NCBI GenBank assembly: GCA_009746045.1
Contig: RPFO01000065.1
Span: 572,768-634,767, forward strand
Direction: 5' to 3'
Source: Mesostigma viride
Lineage: Eukaryota > Streptophyta > Mesostigmatophyceae > Mesostigmatales > Mesostigmataceae
DNA length: 62,000 nt
Notes under the pieces: model-generated
Database searches by the model: none
What the model saw: the letters and a program-made list of their open reading frames with translations, nothing else
Told to the model about the DNA's origin: nothing
Part shown: piece by piece, positions 22,834-33,260 of the stretch
How positions within the stretch are numbered: position 1 is the first letter of the stretch
Layout: each line of letters begins with the position of its first letter
Program-made: the position numbers and the translations under genes

Positions 22834-24561
22834 TTAACTCGTCGTCTGTCCCTGGTCCTCTCTACGGAGGACTGAGTTGAACTCAGTCCTCTCTAGAGGA
22901 CCGAGTTTTTGGGTTTCGTAGAAAATTCGCCCCGGTCAGAATGTTTGACAAAAAAATTCTCTCAAAATTTATTCAAATACTACGTGAAAAGATCTTTCTT
23001 GGACATATTTTTGGGATTTTTGTGGATTTGGTATGAGCGGCTAAATGTACGGTCAAAGTACAGGTGGTAAGGGTACTTTTCCACGTGAAACGCGAGTTCC
23101 TGAAATGCACGACCTAGCCATGGCGGCTCGCGCCCATGCATGCAGTTTACGTTTGCGGACGAGTTAGCTGTCCAAACTCAGGAAATAGATTTTATATGTC
23201 CTAAAGATGATAAAAATACATTTTTAGCTCGCGGGGATGCGATTTACCCGGTGTCGGCACTGTTCTTGCTGGAAAAAACTGCGATAAGGCAGGTCGACGG
23301 AATTGATGACTGCGCTTGCTTTACGGCGCAATTTCAATGGCTGATAGGTTTCTTTCTACATTTTAACATGCATTGTATTAGAATAAATTGAGTGACAGTA
23401 TAGATTTGAGTATTTCGACCATTCTGTCACGTCATGGTCTATGTGCCGCAAAGTGCCACTTTTGCGGGCACCGCCTGGGCCAAGGTAACGCCAGCCGTGC
23501 CAGGTAAAGCCGGATAATCGTTGCCTCTTCGTTTCTTGATGTTCGTACATGAGTTTAAGCTTGCGAGGCGTTGTCAGGTTCAAGTCTTGATGCTCTTTCT
23601 TGACCGTTGCCTGCCCTCTCTAAACCCCCCTTTTCAGATGATGTTATCAGGCATTTGCCTTGACCCAGTGTAGTTGTGCAGGGTTTTAGGAGCTGTGCAG
23701 GTTTAAACACCTTCATAGATGTTAGTTATTCTTTTGCTACGTTCATACTGCATGATTTTGAGGCCACGGGCCGCGTCAAGGGTGCATTCAAGCTTTTACG
23801 GGTGAGTGAAAAGTCTTGGTGACAAACCACTGCCATCATGTGCCAGCAACTATGTTGGCCACATAATGGCAAGGCAAAACAGTTATAGCCATATCTATTG
23901 TTGTTAGAAACAATGGAAATATGCTTAACCTACCCATTATATTGGTGGTTGACTAACATAACCCTTTGTTGGTAGGGTATCCAAGCCCATTCCCTACATG
24001 CATGCATAGGCTCTCACTACATGATAAGGTATGATATACCTGAAGTATGATGATTGAAAGTGTGTTGTCCTGTAATGCTTGAAGGGAAATGAGTTGATTG
24101 GGATGGTTGGTGGCCACGGTGGTGTGTAGTATGACCGCACTTACATGCTAGCAAAGTTAGCAAAAGCCCCATTCCTCTCCTGAGGACTGAGAGTTTTTTA
24201 ATTGTTTCAGGCAGTTGCAGTGGCCAAATCGAGCCCAGTTTTTTTCCACGTTTCAAGAACTATATTGTTTACATGCCTATATTTTTTCTTCATGCACGAG
24301 GATTTGATTGAATTTTTCCCACTCGTTCTTATCCCGAAAAATGCAAATTCGCGAGGGGTGCCCATCGTCCGTGTAATTTTCAGGTGTTCGGGTCAAGTTT
24401 TCACATATGCAGTATTTTTGCCAACAAAATGACATCTAGTACACCCCCGATCCACATCAAAACATTTCCAGGATGGACCCCCCACCTAGTCGCTACACGC
24501 GGTTGAAAATTGTCAACTGAGTCCTCCTGTGAGGACTGAGTTGGGACAGACGACGAGTTAA
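22834..24561. mobile_element. TTAA-flanked DNA element nested in a LINE
   Basis: Ends are 19-bp perfect inverted repeats, TTAACTCGTCGTCTGTCCC and its complement, each including a terminal TTAA. Second, less exact inverted blocks (CTCAGTCCTC types) lie just inside. Deleting the element joins GGTAACCAGG to ACCCCGCC, and the rejoined LINE agrees with the second LINE copy at 32430-32520, so the boundaries are well placed. The interior (1.7 kb) is less GC-rich than its surroundings and has no recognised transposase. TTAA duplication is the piggyBac habit, but the assignment is inference. Confidence 0.75.
23140..23391 (+). CDS. unrecognised 83-codon ORF inside the TTAA element
   Basis: The only fairly long ORF inside the element. 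It encodes a mixed, non-repetitive sequence that includes IDFICPKDDK and VDGIDDCACF. No known transposase motif is seen. It may be an exon of captured host sequence or chance. Confidence 0.25.
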   Translation: MQFTFADELAVQTQEIDFICPKDDKNTFLARGDAIYPVSALFLLEKTAIRQVDGIDDCACFTAQFQWLIGFFLHFNMHCIRIN

Positions 24562-24740
24562 ACCCCGCCGTGATTTTTTTCGTCCAAGCCTGGCCCGAAC
24601 CCCTTAAGAGCAGTAAAGCGCGCCTGCTGGTTGTCTCCTTGATAAGTATGGGATGGGAATGGGATTAATTTTAATTAATTAAGAACATTCTCCGTGGGGA
24701 GGATATGTAACACATATCCCTGAAAATGCTCCATGGCCAC
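24562..24740 (-). pseudogene. LINE ORF2 right piece and an adjacent LINE tail
   Basis: 24562-24640 continues the ORF2 copy interrupted at 22833 (GTCCAAGCCTGGCCCGAACC, compare 32480-32500). From about 24660 another LINE tail begins (TTAATTAATTAAG, then TCCGTGGGGAGGATATG). Confidence 0.6.
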
Positions 24741-24778
24741 GCCAGATGATGCACAGCATTAATTAATTAATTAATAGA

Positions 24779-25845
24779 CACGTGACTGCGTCACGTGAGC
24801 ATAATGCACAGCATTATTGATTACAAAAACGACGAGCCACGAGCCACGAGGTAGCCATGCATGGCTGACGGCGGAGCTCATAACTTCCACGTTTGGGCAC
24901 CAAATTCGGCTGTGAATATCACAATCGCTTCGTCTTTCTAAGACGCACACGCTGATATAATTTTCCGAAGCCGTATTATGCAATATATGGCGAGCAGTAG
25001 CCAAGCCCTAGTGATCGCCCAGCCCCCCGGGATCGCCTCACCCGCAGCGTCGCCTGAGCCCAAGCGCAGTCGCCCTGCCGAGCCGCACTGGGACGAGTAC
25101 GACTTTGACGCCAGCCAGCCCGGCTTTTTTAATAATTAGCTCATTAGCTCATACACGACCGCCTCGTGATCGAGCTATGTGTTCTGGGGATCGAACGCCT
25201 CCCTTATTGAATTGCATGTGCAAATACATCCTCACCGCCTCCCGCCCAAGACTGCAGCAATACGCCAAATTCTCCCTCCTTGGACGCTCCATCGAGAAGC
25301 TCTGGCCCCCCAAGCCCCTCACCACCACCTTGACCGTCTCCACCGCCACCTCCACCCTCCTCGCCTCCTCCACCGCCACCACCCCGCGGGGTGGTGGCGG
25401 TGGTCGCGGCCTGCACCTCCGACGCCATCACCGCCCAGCCAGCTCCGCGACATCGACCAGCGCCTCAAGGACAACACCATCGCCATCGCTGGAGTGCCTG
25501 CAAAACACCGCAGGCCTCACCGCCCAGGCGGTGAAGGACATTCAGCCGCCAAGCCAGCCCCCGCTGGCCCGGCTGGTGATGCTCCTCCCACCCAGACCTG
25601 GGCGGACATGCGGCTGAAACACCACACCGCCTCCACCACCTCCACCACCTAGCTCCAGTGACCATCGCGGCACAGCTCAAGCAACACACGCTCGACCTCC
25701 GCGAGGAGGCCGACCTCATCAAGCGCAGCCACAATGTCATTGTCATGCAAGCACTTCGACCAGCCGGCAGGTGAGACCTCGGAGACTCTTCTCATGGCAT
25801 TTAAGCGCGACATTCTTTCCCCCATGCAACTCACAGTGGATGGAT
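24779..25845 (+). pseudogene. broken LINE copy: 5' UTR plus ORF1
   Basis: Starts with the palindrome CACGTGACTGCGTCACGTG (24779-24797). A 5' segment (24830-25000) is about 90% the same as 25845-26005. ORF1 remnants follow: PKRSRPAEPHWDEYDFD, ASQPGFF then stop, later DIDQRLKDNTIAIA and LDLREEADLIKRSHNVIV in shifting frames, matching the intact ORF1 at 20488. Several indels make it a pseudogene. Confidence 0.7.
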
Positions 25846-26600
25846 CGTGAGCCACGAGCCACGAGGTAGCCATGCATGGCTGACGGCGCGGAGCTCGTAA
25901 CTTTGGGCACCAAATTTGGCAGTGAATATCACAATCGCTTCGTCTTTCTAAGACGCACACGCTGATATGATTTTCCGAAGCTACTACGCAAGATATGGCG
26001 AGCAAACGCTCCTCCGGGCAATGCAGCCTGGCGGCTGCGCTCAGCCCTGAAAATACGTCTGCAGCTCCGGCTGCAGCTTCGCCCCACGGCCCATGGAAGG
26101 CAGCAGCGCCACTAGCCAAGCCCTATAGTGGTCGCCCAGCCCCCTCCTGGGCTCGCCTCGCCATGCAGCAGCGTCGCCTGAGCCCAAGCGCAGTCGCCCT
26201 GCCGAGCCGAATTTTGATGAGTACGACTTTGACGCCAGCCAGCCCGGCTTTTTTGACAAGCTCCGCTCTGACACCCACGATCGCATCCTGGCCTATGTGT
26301 TTTTCGGATCGCACGCCTCTCTTAAGGATCAACTGTGCAAGCAGCTTTCCCACCAAGGTCGCCTCGTCAATGCCTTCCTTCAGAGGCGCCATTTCAGACC
26401 AGGACGTCCTCACGCCCGCCGCCCCCACCTTCAGCAATTCGCCCTTTTCTCCCTCCTTGGACGCTCCCTCGAGGAGCTCGATCTGGCCCCCCAAGCCGGC
26501 CCTCACCACCACCTTTAATAACCGAATCCTCCATCCGCTCACTGACACGAGTTGTTGGGACCGACGGTGCACAGCAGGGAAGGGGAAAGATGTTAGGGCG
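25846..26600 (+). pseudogene. second broken LINE copy: 5' UTR plus ORF1 N-terminus
   Basis: The 5' segment repeats that of the preceding copy. It then reads MASKRSSGQCSLAAAL from about 25995 and, in another frame, RPAEPNFDEYDFDASQPGFF, DKLRSDTHDRILAYVFFGSH and ASLKDQLCKQLSHQGRLVNA. This adds the ORF1 N-terminal region missing from the copy before it. Frameshifts interrupt it. Confidence 0.65.
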
Positions 26601-26904
26601 GGGCGATGGCGGATCCCAGACGCAGCTGCGTCCTTTGGGTGCCAGGGGTGCTATGCCTGTGAAGAAAGGTGTACAAAGAATTGCCGAACCTTCAGGGGTG
26701 GCTGGCAGCCGAGGGCAGTGCCCACATGGGTGAGAACCCCCCCGCAGTGGGGGGTCCCTACAGGGATACTTTTGGCTTCCCTCTTGTATTGCCGCCTGGT
26801 TTGGATGGAAGCACTGGTAGCGGCAGGGGACAAGGGGGGCAACGAGGAGAAGTTTGGGCCATACGACAGCTTGCGGCCAAGTGGCCAGGTAGTGGGTGCG
26901 GGAT

Positions 26905-27092
26905 GTTACAAAGCCCAGGTCCTCGTGACTGGCCCAGGTCCCTATGACTGGATAAGTGATGTTTCGGCCCGTGTTGTGTGGCCTAGTTAGCTTAGAAACT
27001 GCAGATTCTTAGGTTGGCTAATGGCTTGGATGTGGGCCTACCACGCATTTGTAATAAACATGTATTCTCTGGCAGCCCCTCACTCCAATGGA
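26905..27092. repeat. direct repeat, copy 1
   Basis: About 180 bp nearly identical to 27452-27628, starting GTTACAAAGCCCAGGTCCTC and ending after AATAAACATGTATTCTCTGG. Copy 1 has a 15-bp extra segment. The AATAAA close to the end suggests a transcript or retroposon 3' end. Confidence 0.85.
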
Positions 27093-27238
27093 CATAAGCA
27101 GCAATTGGATTTTGTGAGCTCACGCTCGTTCTATCTATGACCTGCGGAAGTCTCAAAGGGGGAGGGGAGGCCGCAGTAGGCATGTCCGACTTGGTATAGC
27201 ATGACCTCGGGGGGGGGTACGGTAGTGGGGGGGGGGGG

Positions 27239-27308
27239 GACCGGGGACGGTACTGTGGACCGGGTCCAGTTTTGTGGACCGGGGGCAGTCCTGTGGACCG
27301 GGGGCGGC
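27239..27308. repeat. short tandem repeat around TGTGGACCGGG
   Basis: Three to four copies of a 21-23 bp unit with the core TGTGGACCGGGGGC, next to a G12 run. Confidence 0.7.
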
Positions 27309-27451
27309 GCGGCGCCACTGGCCTGATGGTCAGTGGGCTGGCGTCCGCCACCCCACCTAAGTCGGCGGCTACTTATTAGGGTAGTGGCGGGGCAACAACC
27401 TGGCAGTCCTCTTTGCAGCTCCCACCCACCCGCCCGCTTGCTGCCATGAGG

Positions 27452-27650
27452 ATGTTACAAAGCCCAGGTCCTCTTGACTGGCCCACTGGATAAGTGATGT
27501 TTCGGCCCGTGTTGTGTGGCCTAGTTAGCTTAGAAACTGCAGATTCTTAGGTTGGCTAATGGCTTGGACGTGGGCCTACCACGCATTTGTAATAAACATG
27601 TATTCTCTGGCAGCCCCTCACTCCAATGAGTAAGTAAGTAAGTACTTGCG
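27452..27650. repeat. direct repeat, copy 2, with (AAGT)n tail
   Basis: Matches 26905-27092. It ends CCCCTCACTCCAATG followed by four AGTA units, a short repeated tail of the kind left by some LINE and SINE insertions. Confidence 0.75.
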
Positions 27651-27720
27651 TGTCATGCGCAAAGGCATGCCACGGAGTACTATGCTAATCTCATTAGAAA
27701 AATAATTACACAAAAGTTTA
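27643..27720. mobile_element. half copy of the fold-back element
   Basis: CTTGCGTGTCATGCGC through AATAATTACACAAAAGTT matches the right arm of the fold-back element at 30123-30213. Only one arm is present. Confidence 0.7.
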
Positions 27721-27758
27721 AACAAACATCGTCTGCATCATCCCCCAACCCTTAAGCA

Positions 27759-28513
27759 CTAGATGGGGATGTTATCCTCATCCGAGCTGTCCTCTACTGT
27801 AATGGCAGACGAGGCGGTAGTGTAGCGGCTATCCTCAGGACCAATAACCTCCACCTGCGGACTTCTACCCGGGCTAGCAACGGGCCGCGGGGCCCGTGGG
27901 GAGAAAACAGGAGCATACCCCTCGGGGAGGTGCTTATCGCAGATGGCAGCCCATTTCTCCTTGTCAATCATGCGGGCGCGGAGTACGGATAGTCCCAGAA
28001 GCCCTGCATCTTCAAGCAGTTGTGTCACATAGGTCCGGGTCGCGCCGCGCCGCCGGTGCCCGGCGCGCGCAAGTTTGCCAGTGGGTTGCGATGGGACAAG
28101 GGGACCCTGCCATAGGAGGAGGTGTCTACCTGGTTGGCCCGTCTTAAGCCCCCCGGCAGGGGCGCAGGGCCCACATCGGTATTCACCTGGTCTGTGCGGG
28201 CAAGATGGCCGGCAAAGAGGAGGCGGCGGTGTCGGATGGTATGGGTGACAAGAGGGAGCTCGCAGTAGAGCTCGGCCCGGGTGCGGCGTTCTTGGTAGCG
28301 GACGCCGAGGATATGACGGAGCATTCGAGTGACGGTGCCGTCAAGCTGCTGGCTCAGCGCCTGGTCCAGGGTCCACGCCTCGCAGCCATAAAGGAGGATG
28401 CACTCCAACGAACATAAGCAGCAATTGGATTGATAGTAATTAGTAAGTTGTTTCATGGTATACATGGCTTGCATGCAGTCAACCATGTCAACCAATGATG
28501 GTTGGCTAAGCAC
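27759..28513 (-). pseudogene. LINE ORF2 C-terminal fragment
   Basis: Two overlapping minus-strand frames: CEAWTLDQALSQQLDGTVTR, MLRHILGVRYQERR and RHRRLLFAGHLARTD (28513-28025), then DAGLLGLSVLRARMIDKEKW and an acidic end SSDEDNIPI (28028-27759). It is the region after the RT domain and shares GTVTRMLR and the HRR-FAGHLA motif with the 21818 and 31390 copies, but is a different subfamily. One frameshift near 28027 separates the halves. Confidence 0.75.
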
Positions 28514-28590
28514 ATTTCAGTGTTGTCACATCATCATAATAACGAGGGCATGCTCATCATATAAACTAATGGTGGCAACTCACTGTCTAG

Positions 28591-28995
28591 ATGCTGTTAC
28601 ATGAATGCAATATCTCCAAAATGATCATCAGCAAAACGCTTCTTTCCCTGCACGATAATAATGTTAAGAAACCATTGGCGGCCACTCAGCTTCTGAGCGC
28701 TGTGATGCCGCTGCGAAGAAAGGGTGCGGCACTCTCACGTACACAACAACAAGAACGCCCAAAAAGAACGCAGAAGACTTCGAACAACAAGCTTGTAGAG
28801 GCAGCTGGCACTGAAAGCAGATCGATCACGTTCGCCACAAATCTATACCTTGACATGATTCGTAAATCCCTCGCCCAGGCGAGCAACAACAGCCATTCTT
28901 CTACGATGAAAATGGCAGGCACGAACTGTGCACGCCTCAATAATTACTTACCTAAAGTGGCCGCAAATCTGGAACAAAGCACCCGTTCTGTTTAG
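28591..28995 (+). CDS. hypothetical basic protein, 134 codons
   Basis: Not a repeat, rich in Lys/Arg/Ser/Asn, with PLRRKGAALSRTQQQERPKR in the middle and RLNNYLPKVAANLE near the end. No signal peptide, membrane segment or known domain is seen. It lies inside the transposon island, so it may be a host remnant, a transposon-encoded exon or chance. Confidence 0.3.
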   Translation: MLLHECNISKMIISKTLLSLHDNNVKKPLAATQLLSAVMPLRRKGAALSRTQQQERPKRTQKTSNNKLVEAAGTESRSITFATNLYLDMIRKSLAQASNNSHSSTMKMAGTNCARLNNYLPKVAANLEQSTRSV

Positions 28996-29580
28996 TAGAA
29001 TCTGATGCTATCAATACTAATGCCTCTTTCACGGTCAGAACCCCCTCCAGAACCACGCATAATATTCTGCCGCTATCATGAATTCATGTTTGATTCCGCG
29101 TGACCAAACAATGCACATAGTATCCCCCATGCAGATGGCATGAAAAGAAAGCATGCATAGATATTATGAACTGGCAGCTACTCTCCGCCACAATCTTATA
29201 TCATGAACTCATCCTCTTCAACATTCGAGCATTTGTTTTGCATTTCTCTCGCCAGGTATGTTGCTAATTTCGCTGTGGCCACTTTCGGAAGTACAGTGGC
29301 CCACGCACCTTGCACCCAACTTTTAATTCCTAGCCCCTTTAAGGGGCTAGGAGTAGGCAGGATAGGAGGAATAGGCCCAAAGCAAACATTTTTCCCGCGG
29401 ACGGGGAAGAAAACGCCGTGCCAAAGAACGTAGGTGCCGCGCTGCCGGCTGGTAGCCTGGTACCCCCAAAAAATTCTTAAGTCCAAGTTGCGTATTTTTC
29501 ATAAAATACACGTATGTTATCCACGGCGTAAAGTACGCGTACAGAAGTATTTTATTCTAACCGTACGACGTACATAACAA
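28996..29580. other. no gene; one perfect palindrome
   Basis: CCTAGCCCCTTTAAGGGGCTAGG at about 29330-29353 is a perfect palindrome. The rest is AT-richer sequence without recognised features. Confidence 0.45.
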
Positions 29581-29589
29581 CACGGGTGC

Positions 29590-29690
29590 AGAACCTTAGA
29601 AGCCGAGTGGCAAAAGGTTTCCGCACAACATCTAACTAAGACCCGTTTGACCCCTTCGGGGCGCAGGTTCAAATCCACTCAGAGGCGGAT
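29590..29690 (+). mobile_element. tRNA-like SINE head with A and B boxes
   Basis: AAGCCGAGTGG (about 29600-29610) fits the pol III A box of class II tRNAs. GGTTCAAATCC (29666-29676) is a B box, preceded by a stem CCCCTTCGGGG like a long variable arm. The outer stem does not close well, so it is not a working tRNA gene. A second, partial match (CCTTGAAGCCGAGTGG) lies at 29939-29955. Confidence 0.45.
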
Positions 29691-29997
29691 CATTTCGTCC
29701 CGATTTGGCATGCACCCCGGCCGCGGCGCCCACGGCGCCCAACTTCATGATTCATATCGGCGCAACATTGCGCTCATATTCATCATCCATATCTGCGGGT
29801 GTTCCGAGCCTAGTGATTCGTCCTCGCCCCAAGAGGCTGCTAGGTTTTAGTAGTTAGGTTAATTGATATCGTGCGGAACCCCAGGCATGAACTTGAGTGT
29901 ACCAGCGACATGGTTATCGCTGGTAATATTGTGCGGAACCTTGAAGCCGAGTGGCATAAGGTTTCAACCGCACAACTCATGATGCAGGCGATATTTG

Positions 29998-30213
29998 TAA
30001 CTTTCGTGTAATTATTTTTCTAATGAGATTTTAGCATAGTACTCCGTGGCATGCCCATCAGTGCGCATCACACGCAAGTACTTACTTGTAACTTAAGTAT
30101 TTACTTGCAGCTGGTACACCTAGTGCTTGACCGCCATTGCGTGTCATGCGCATGGGCATGCCACGGAGTACTACTATGCTAATCTCATTAGAAAAATAAT
30201 TACACAAAAGTTA
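29998..30213. mobile_element. fold-back element
   Basis: GTAACTTTCGTGTAATTATT and following bases (29998-30098) are the inverted complement of 30123-30213, which ends AATAATTACACAAAAGTTAC. The arms are about 85-95 bp with small differences, and the loop is about 25 bp. There is no ORF. One arm recurs at 27643-27720. Confidence 0.8.
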
Positions 30214-30805
30214 CAGATATTTCGTCTGCATCATGCAGGTTCCGTAATTGCTGGAGCTATGCCGATTTTTTTTCGCCCTACCGGCAGTACGTCGGGCGCC
30301 GGTCGTCGGCACTGCTCATTTAGTTTACTACCTGCTGCTTGCCTTGACGATATCAGTACACGGATCGTTCGTTTGTTCAATTCTAGTATTTAGTAGCACG
30401 TGCGTGGTTACCAATTTATTCAGAAATGTATCATTGGGTGGGACGTGGGTAAACCCTGGGTGATTGCCCCTAAAACCTCTCAGGCTCCGGAAGAGGCATT
30501 TGTATTGGATCCCAAACCGGTGCCGCTTTAATTTGAGTTCCACGCTACCTATCTGTGGGCACTGGACCATGGGGCTGCCCTACTGCATCCGCTATGCTTC
30601 TCAGTGGTATGTCCAAGCTTTCTTGCACCCACAGTAGTTGCTAGACTCTCCCAGTGAGCAGTTTCATTGAACCTGTGGCCTGCCTTTAAAGGCAACGAGA
30701 AATGAGGGGGTCTCATGCCCCCTTAGACTTGCTGTGCATCAACTAACAGGGATGAAAGGTACCTACTCAAAAGTTGTTCTCTCTCTCACTCTTCCGCATA
30801 AATTA
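30214..30805. other. no gene recognised
   Basis: Only short ORFs with no recognisable motif. Confidence 0.35.
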
Positions 30806-31279
30806 TGAATGAATGAATGAATGAATGAATGAATGAATGAATGAATGAATGAATGAATGAATGAATGAATGAATGAATGAATGAATGAATGAATGAATGA
30901 ATGAATGAATGAATGAATGAATGAATGAATGAATGAATGAATGAATGAATGAATGAATGAATGAATGAATGAATGAATGAATGAATGAATGAATGAATGA
31001 ATGAATGAATGAATGAATGAATGAATGAATGAATGAATGAATGAATGAATGAATGAATGAATGAATGAATGAATGAATGAATGAATGAATGAATGAATGA
31101 ATGAATGAATGAATGAATGAATGAATGAATGAATGAATGAATGAATGAATGAATGAATGAATGAATGAATGAATGAATGAATGAATGAATGAATGAATGA
31201 ATGAATGAATGAATGAATGAATGAATGAATGAATGAATGAATGAATGAATGAATGAATGAATGAATGGATGAATGAATG
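30806..31279. repeat. (ATGA)n microsatellite, about 470 bp
   Basis: About 117 nearly perfect ATGA units, with one change near the right end (31267). The minus-strand frames give Phe-Ile-His-Ser repeats and are not genes. It lies about 110 bp from the 3' end of the adjoining minus-strand LINE. Confidence 0.98.
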
Positions 31280-31389
31280 ATACAGAAATTAGCTTGTTGT
31301 TCCATTGATACATAGGCGGTTGTTTTAGCGCATATGTATTCCCAACACCACGTACACAGACCGCCGTAACTGATTGGATCGCGCATTAA

Positions 31390-32830
31390 TTAAGTTACAT
31401 TATAACATGACAGTATGTTGGGAGATCATATGTAGCACGTATTCCCTTGCTGGATGGATGGAAGTGGGCGAACCCGCAAAACCTAACTAAGCTAACTCTA
31501 AGCTAGTCTAGAAAATCCTAACTACACTACTCAGCAAAGCGCCCCTTTCTCCTGGGGGGGGGGGCTTGCCCACACGGGCTGGCGTGTGAGCCTGGACAAT
31601 CGTCTTCCACCTCTTCTTGTTCTGCATAGCAGTCCAAGCAAGAGAGAGGGAGGAAATGCGGTGTTCAAACTGGGCTGGGACCACTAGAGGTCGGCCATGC
31701 AGCAACTGCTGTGTATAGTTCATGGCAGGTTTACCCATCTTTCTAGGAATGTCCTTGGGGCCAGGCCAGGTCAGGAGATGCCGCCGGCTGGCCGGTTGGC
31801 CAAGCCGCTGGGGGCCGGCCGGCCAGTCGACCGAGGTCGGTGTCTACCTGACTGGTGCGAGCATGCAAGATGTCCTACGAATGCTATCCTACGATGCCTA
31901 ATCTCGTCCGAAATGCGAGGCATACCCTGATACAAAGACTCTAAAGACCTATGTGTGGAAAGCCCTACGTTCAGGACCTGTCGGAGCATCCTGGTAACCG
32001 TGCCGTCCAGCCGTGTGGCCAGCGTGTCCGTGAGCGTCCACGCCTCGGCGCCATAGGTGAGCACCGTGAGGACCAGGACCTTGAAGGGCGCTCGCTTGCG
32101 GTGCTCGATCGCCCAAGTCCTTTGAGTGCCAGTAGGGGTTGAGCGAACGAAGCCTGTCCCAGGCCAGGCGCCGATGCGGACATGTCCACATCGTCGGAGT
32201 GTCAGGGAGCATGCTCCCCAGCAGTTTGAAGCGATCACGGAACTGGACCTCCTTCCCGTCGAGCAGCCGGGGCTTCGGCGGGTAGCTGGTAGCCCCAATC
32301 ACCATCGCCTCAGTTTTGACACTAATCTCCAACCCCACCGCCCGCGCCTCCAAGCCCAGACAGTCCAACCAGGTCTGAATGTGCTCGGGGCGGCCGATGA
32401 GGGTGGTATCATCCGCATAAATTAGGTCGGACATGGCGGTAACCAGGGCCACCGCCGCCATAAACGCGATTGTTTTAAGGATGTCCAAGCCGGGCTCGAA
32501 CCCACACCCGCAGTAAAGCGCGCAGGTGTGCCCGGCGCATGACGTGATCCATGACAATAATGAACAGATATGGGGACAGGACACACCCTTGCCACACCCC
32601 GTGGTGAAGGGGGAATGGTGGGGTGGTGCCTTCCGCACTACTGCCTGTGAGCCCTCATACAGCCGGCGAATGGCAGCAATAAATGCTGGGGGCACGCGAT
32701 CCAGAGGTTGGATGGCCCAAAGAGCCTTCCCAGAGGACCGTGTCGAAAGCCTTGATATAGTAAACCAAAATGAAGACCAGCGGATCGAGCATACATATCT
32801 CTACCCGCCAACCAGCCAGCAACTACGGTC
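31390..32830 (-). pseudogene. LINE ORF2 reverse transcriptase 3' part
   Basis: Minus strand, two main frames: FIAAIRRLYEGSQAVVR, then LIYADDTTLIG with the catalytic YADD at 32408-32419, WLDCLGLEARAVGLEISVKT and KPRLLDGKEVQFRDRFKLLG. A frameshift leads to VLTYGAEAWTLTDTLATRLD, TVTRMLRQVLN and HRRIAFVGHLA. The order is that of a non-LTR reverse transcriptase palm, thumb and tail. The 3' end near 31400-31440 has the shared GTTGGGAGATCAT end. The endonuclease and fingers are missing (5' truncation). It is the best guide to the interrupted copy at 21818-24640. Confidence 0.85.
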
Positions 32831-33069
32831 AGCTCCAGGGCAGGTCAGATGACTAGCACATATACAGAGGCGCACGCAAACTTGCACATATAATCAAACT
32901 ACTAACAATGACACGGTGTACATTGATGTGAACGCGACAACTATCAATGAAGCAGCCAGCACAGGTGTGAAAATCATGCATTGCAGAGCCCGGCCCATGT
33001 GCCAATCCTGCAAACTTCCCATTAGGAAATGCCTAAGTGGCCTAGATTATTTCACTTATTATTGCCTTT
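32831..33069. other. no gene recognised
   Basis: Short ORFs only; probably degraded LINE flank. Confidence 0.3.
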
Positions 33070-33260
33070 CTTATAGACAGCCCCCCCCCGGGAGGAAGGG
33101 GCGCTTTACTGAGTAGAGTAGCTAGAATATCTGTAGCTTAGATTAGAGTTAGCTTAGTTATTTAAGTTTGTGGCTCCGTTTTCCCCCCACCCATCAGCCA
33201 TGGAATACGTGCTACATGATCTCCCAACGAAGTCATCTTACAATTTAATTTAATTTTATA
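33070..33260 (+). mobile_element. plus-strand LINE 3' end
   Basis: CCCGGGAGGAAGGGGCGCTT, then a GCTTAGATTAG tract, ending GCTACATGATCTCCCAACGA and (TTTAA)n. This is the inverted complement of the 3' end of the 31390 copy (31430-31560). It is a very short, 5'-truncated insertion. Confidence 0.75.

Noticed and set aside
29590-29690. Functional tRNA-Leu or tRNA-Ser gene
   Set aside because: The acceptor and anticodon stems do not pair; only the promoter boxes and a variable-arm-like stem remain.
30763-31386. Phe-Ile-His-Ser repeat ORF
   Set aside because: ATGA microsatellite.
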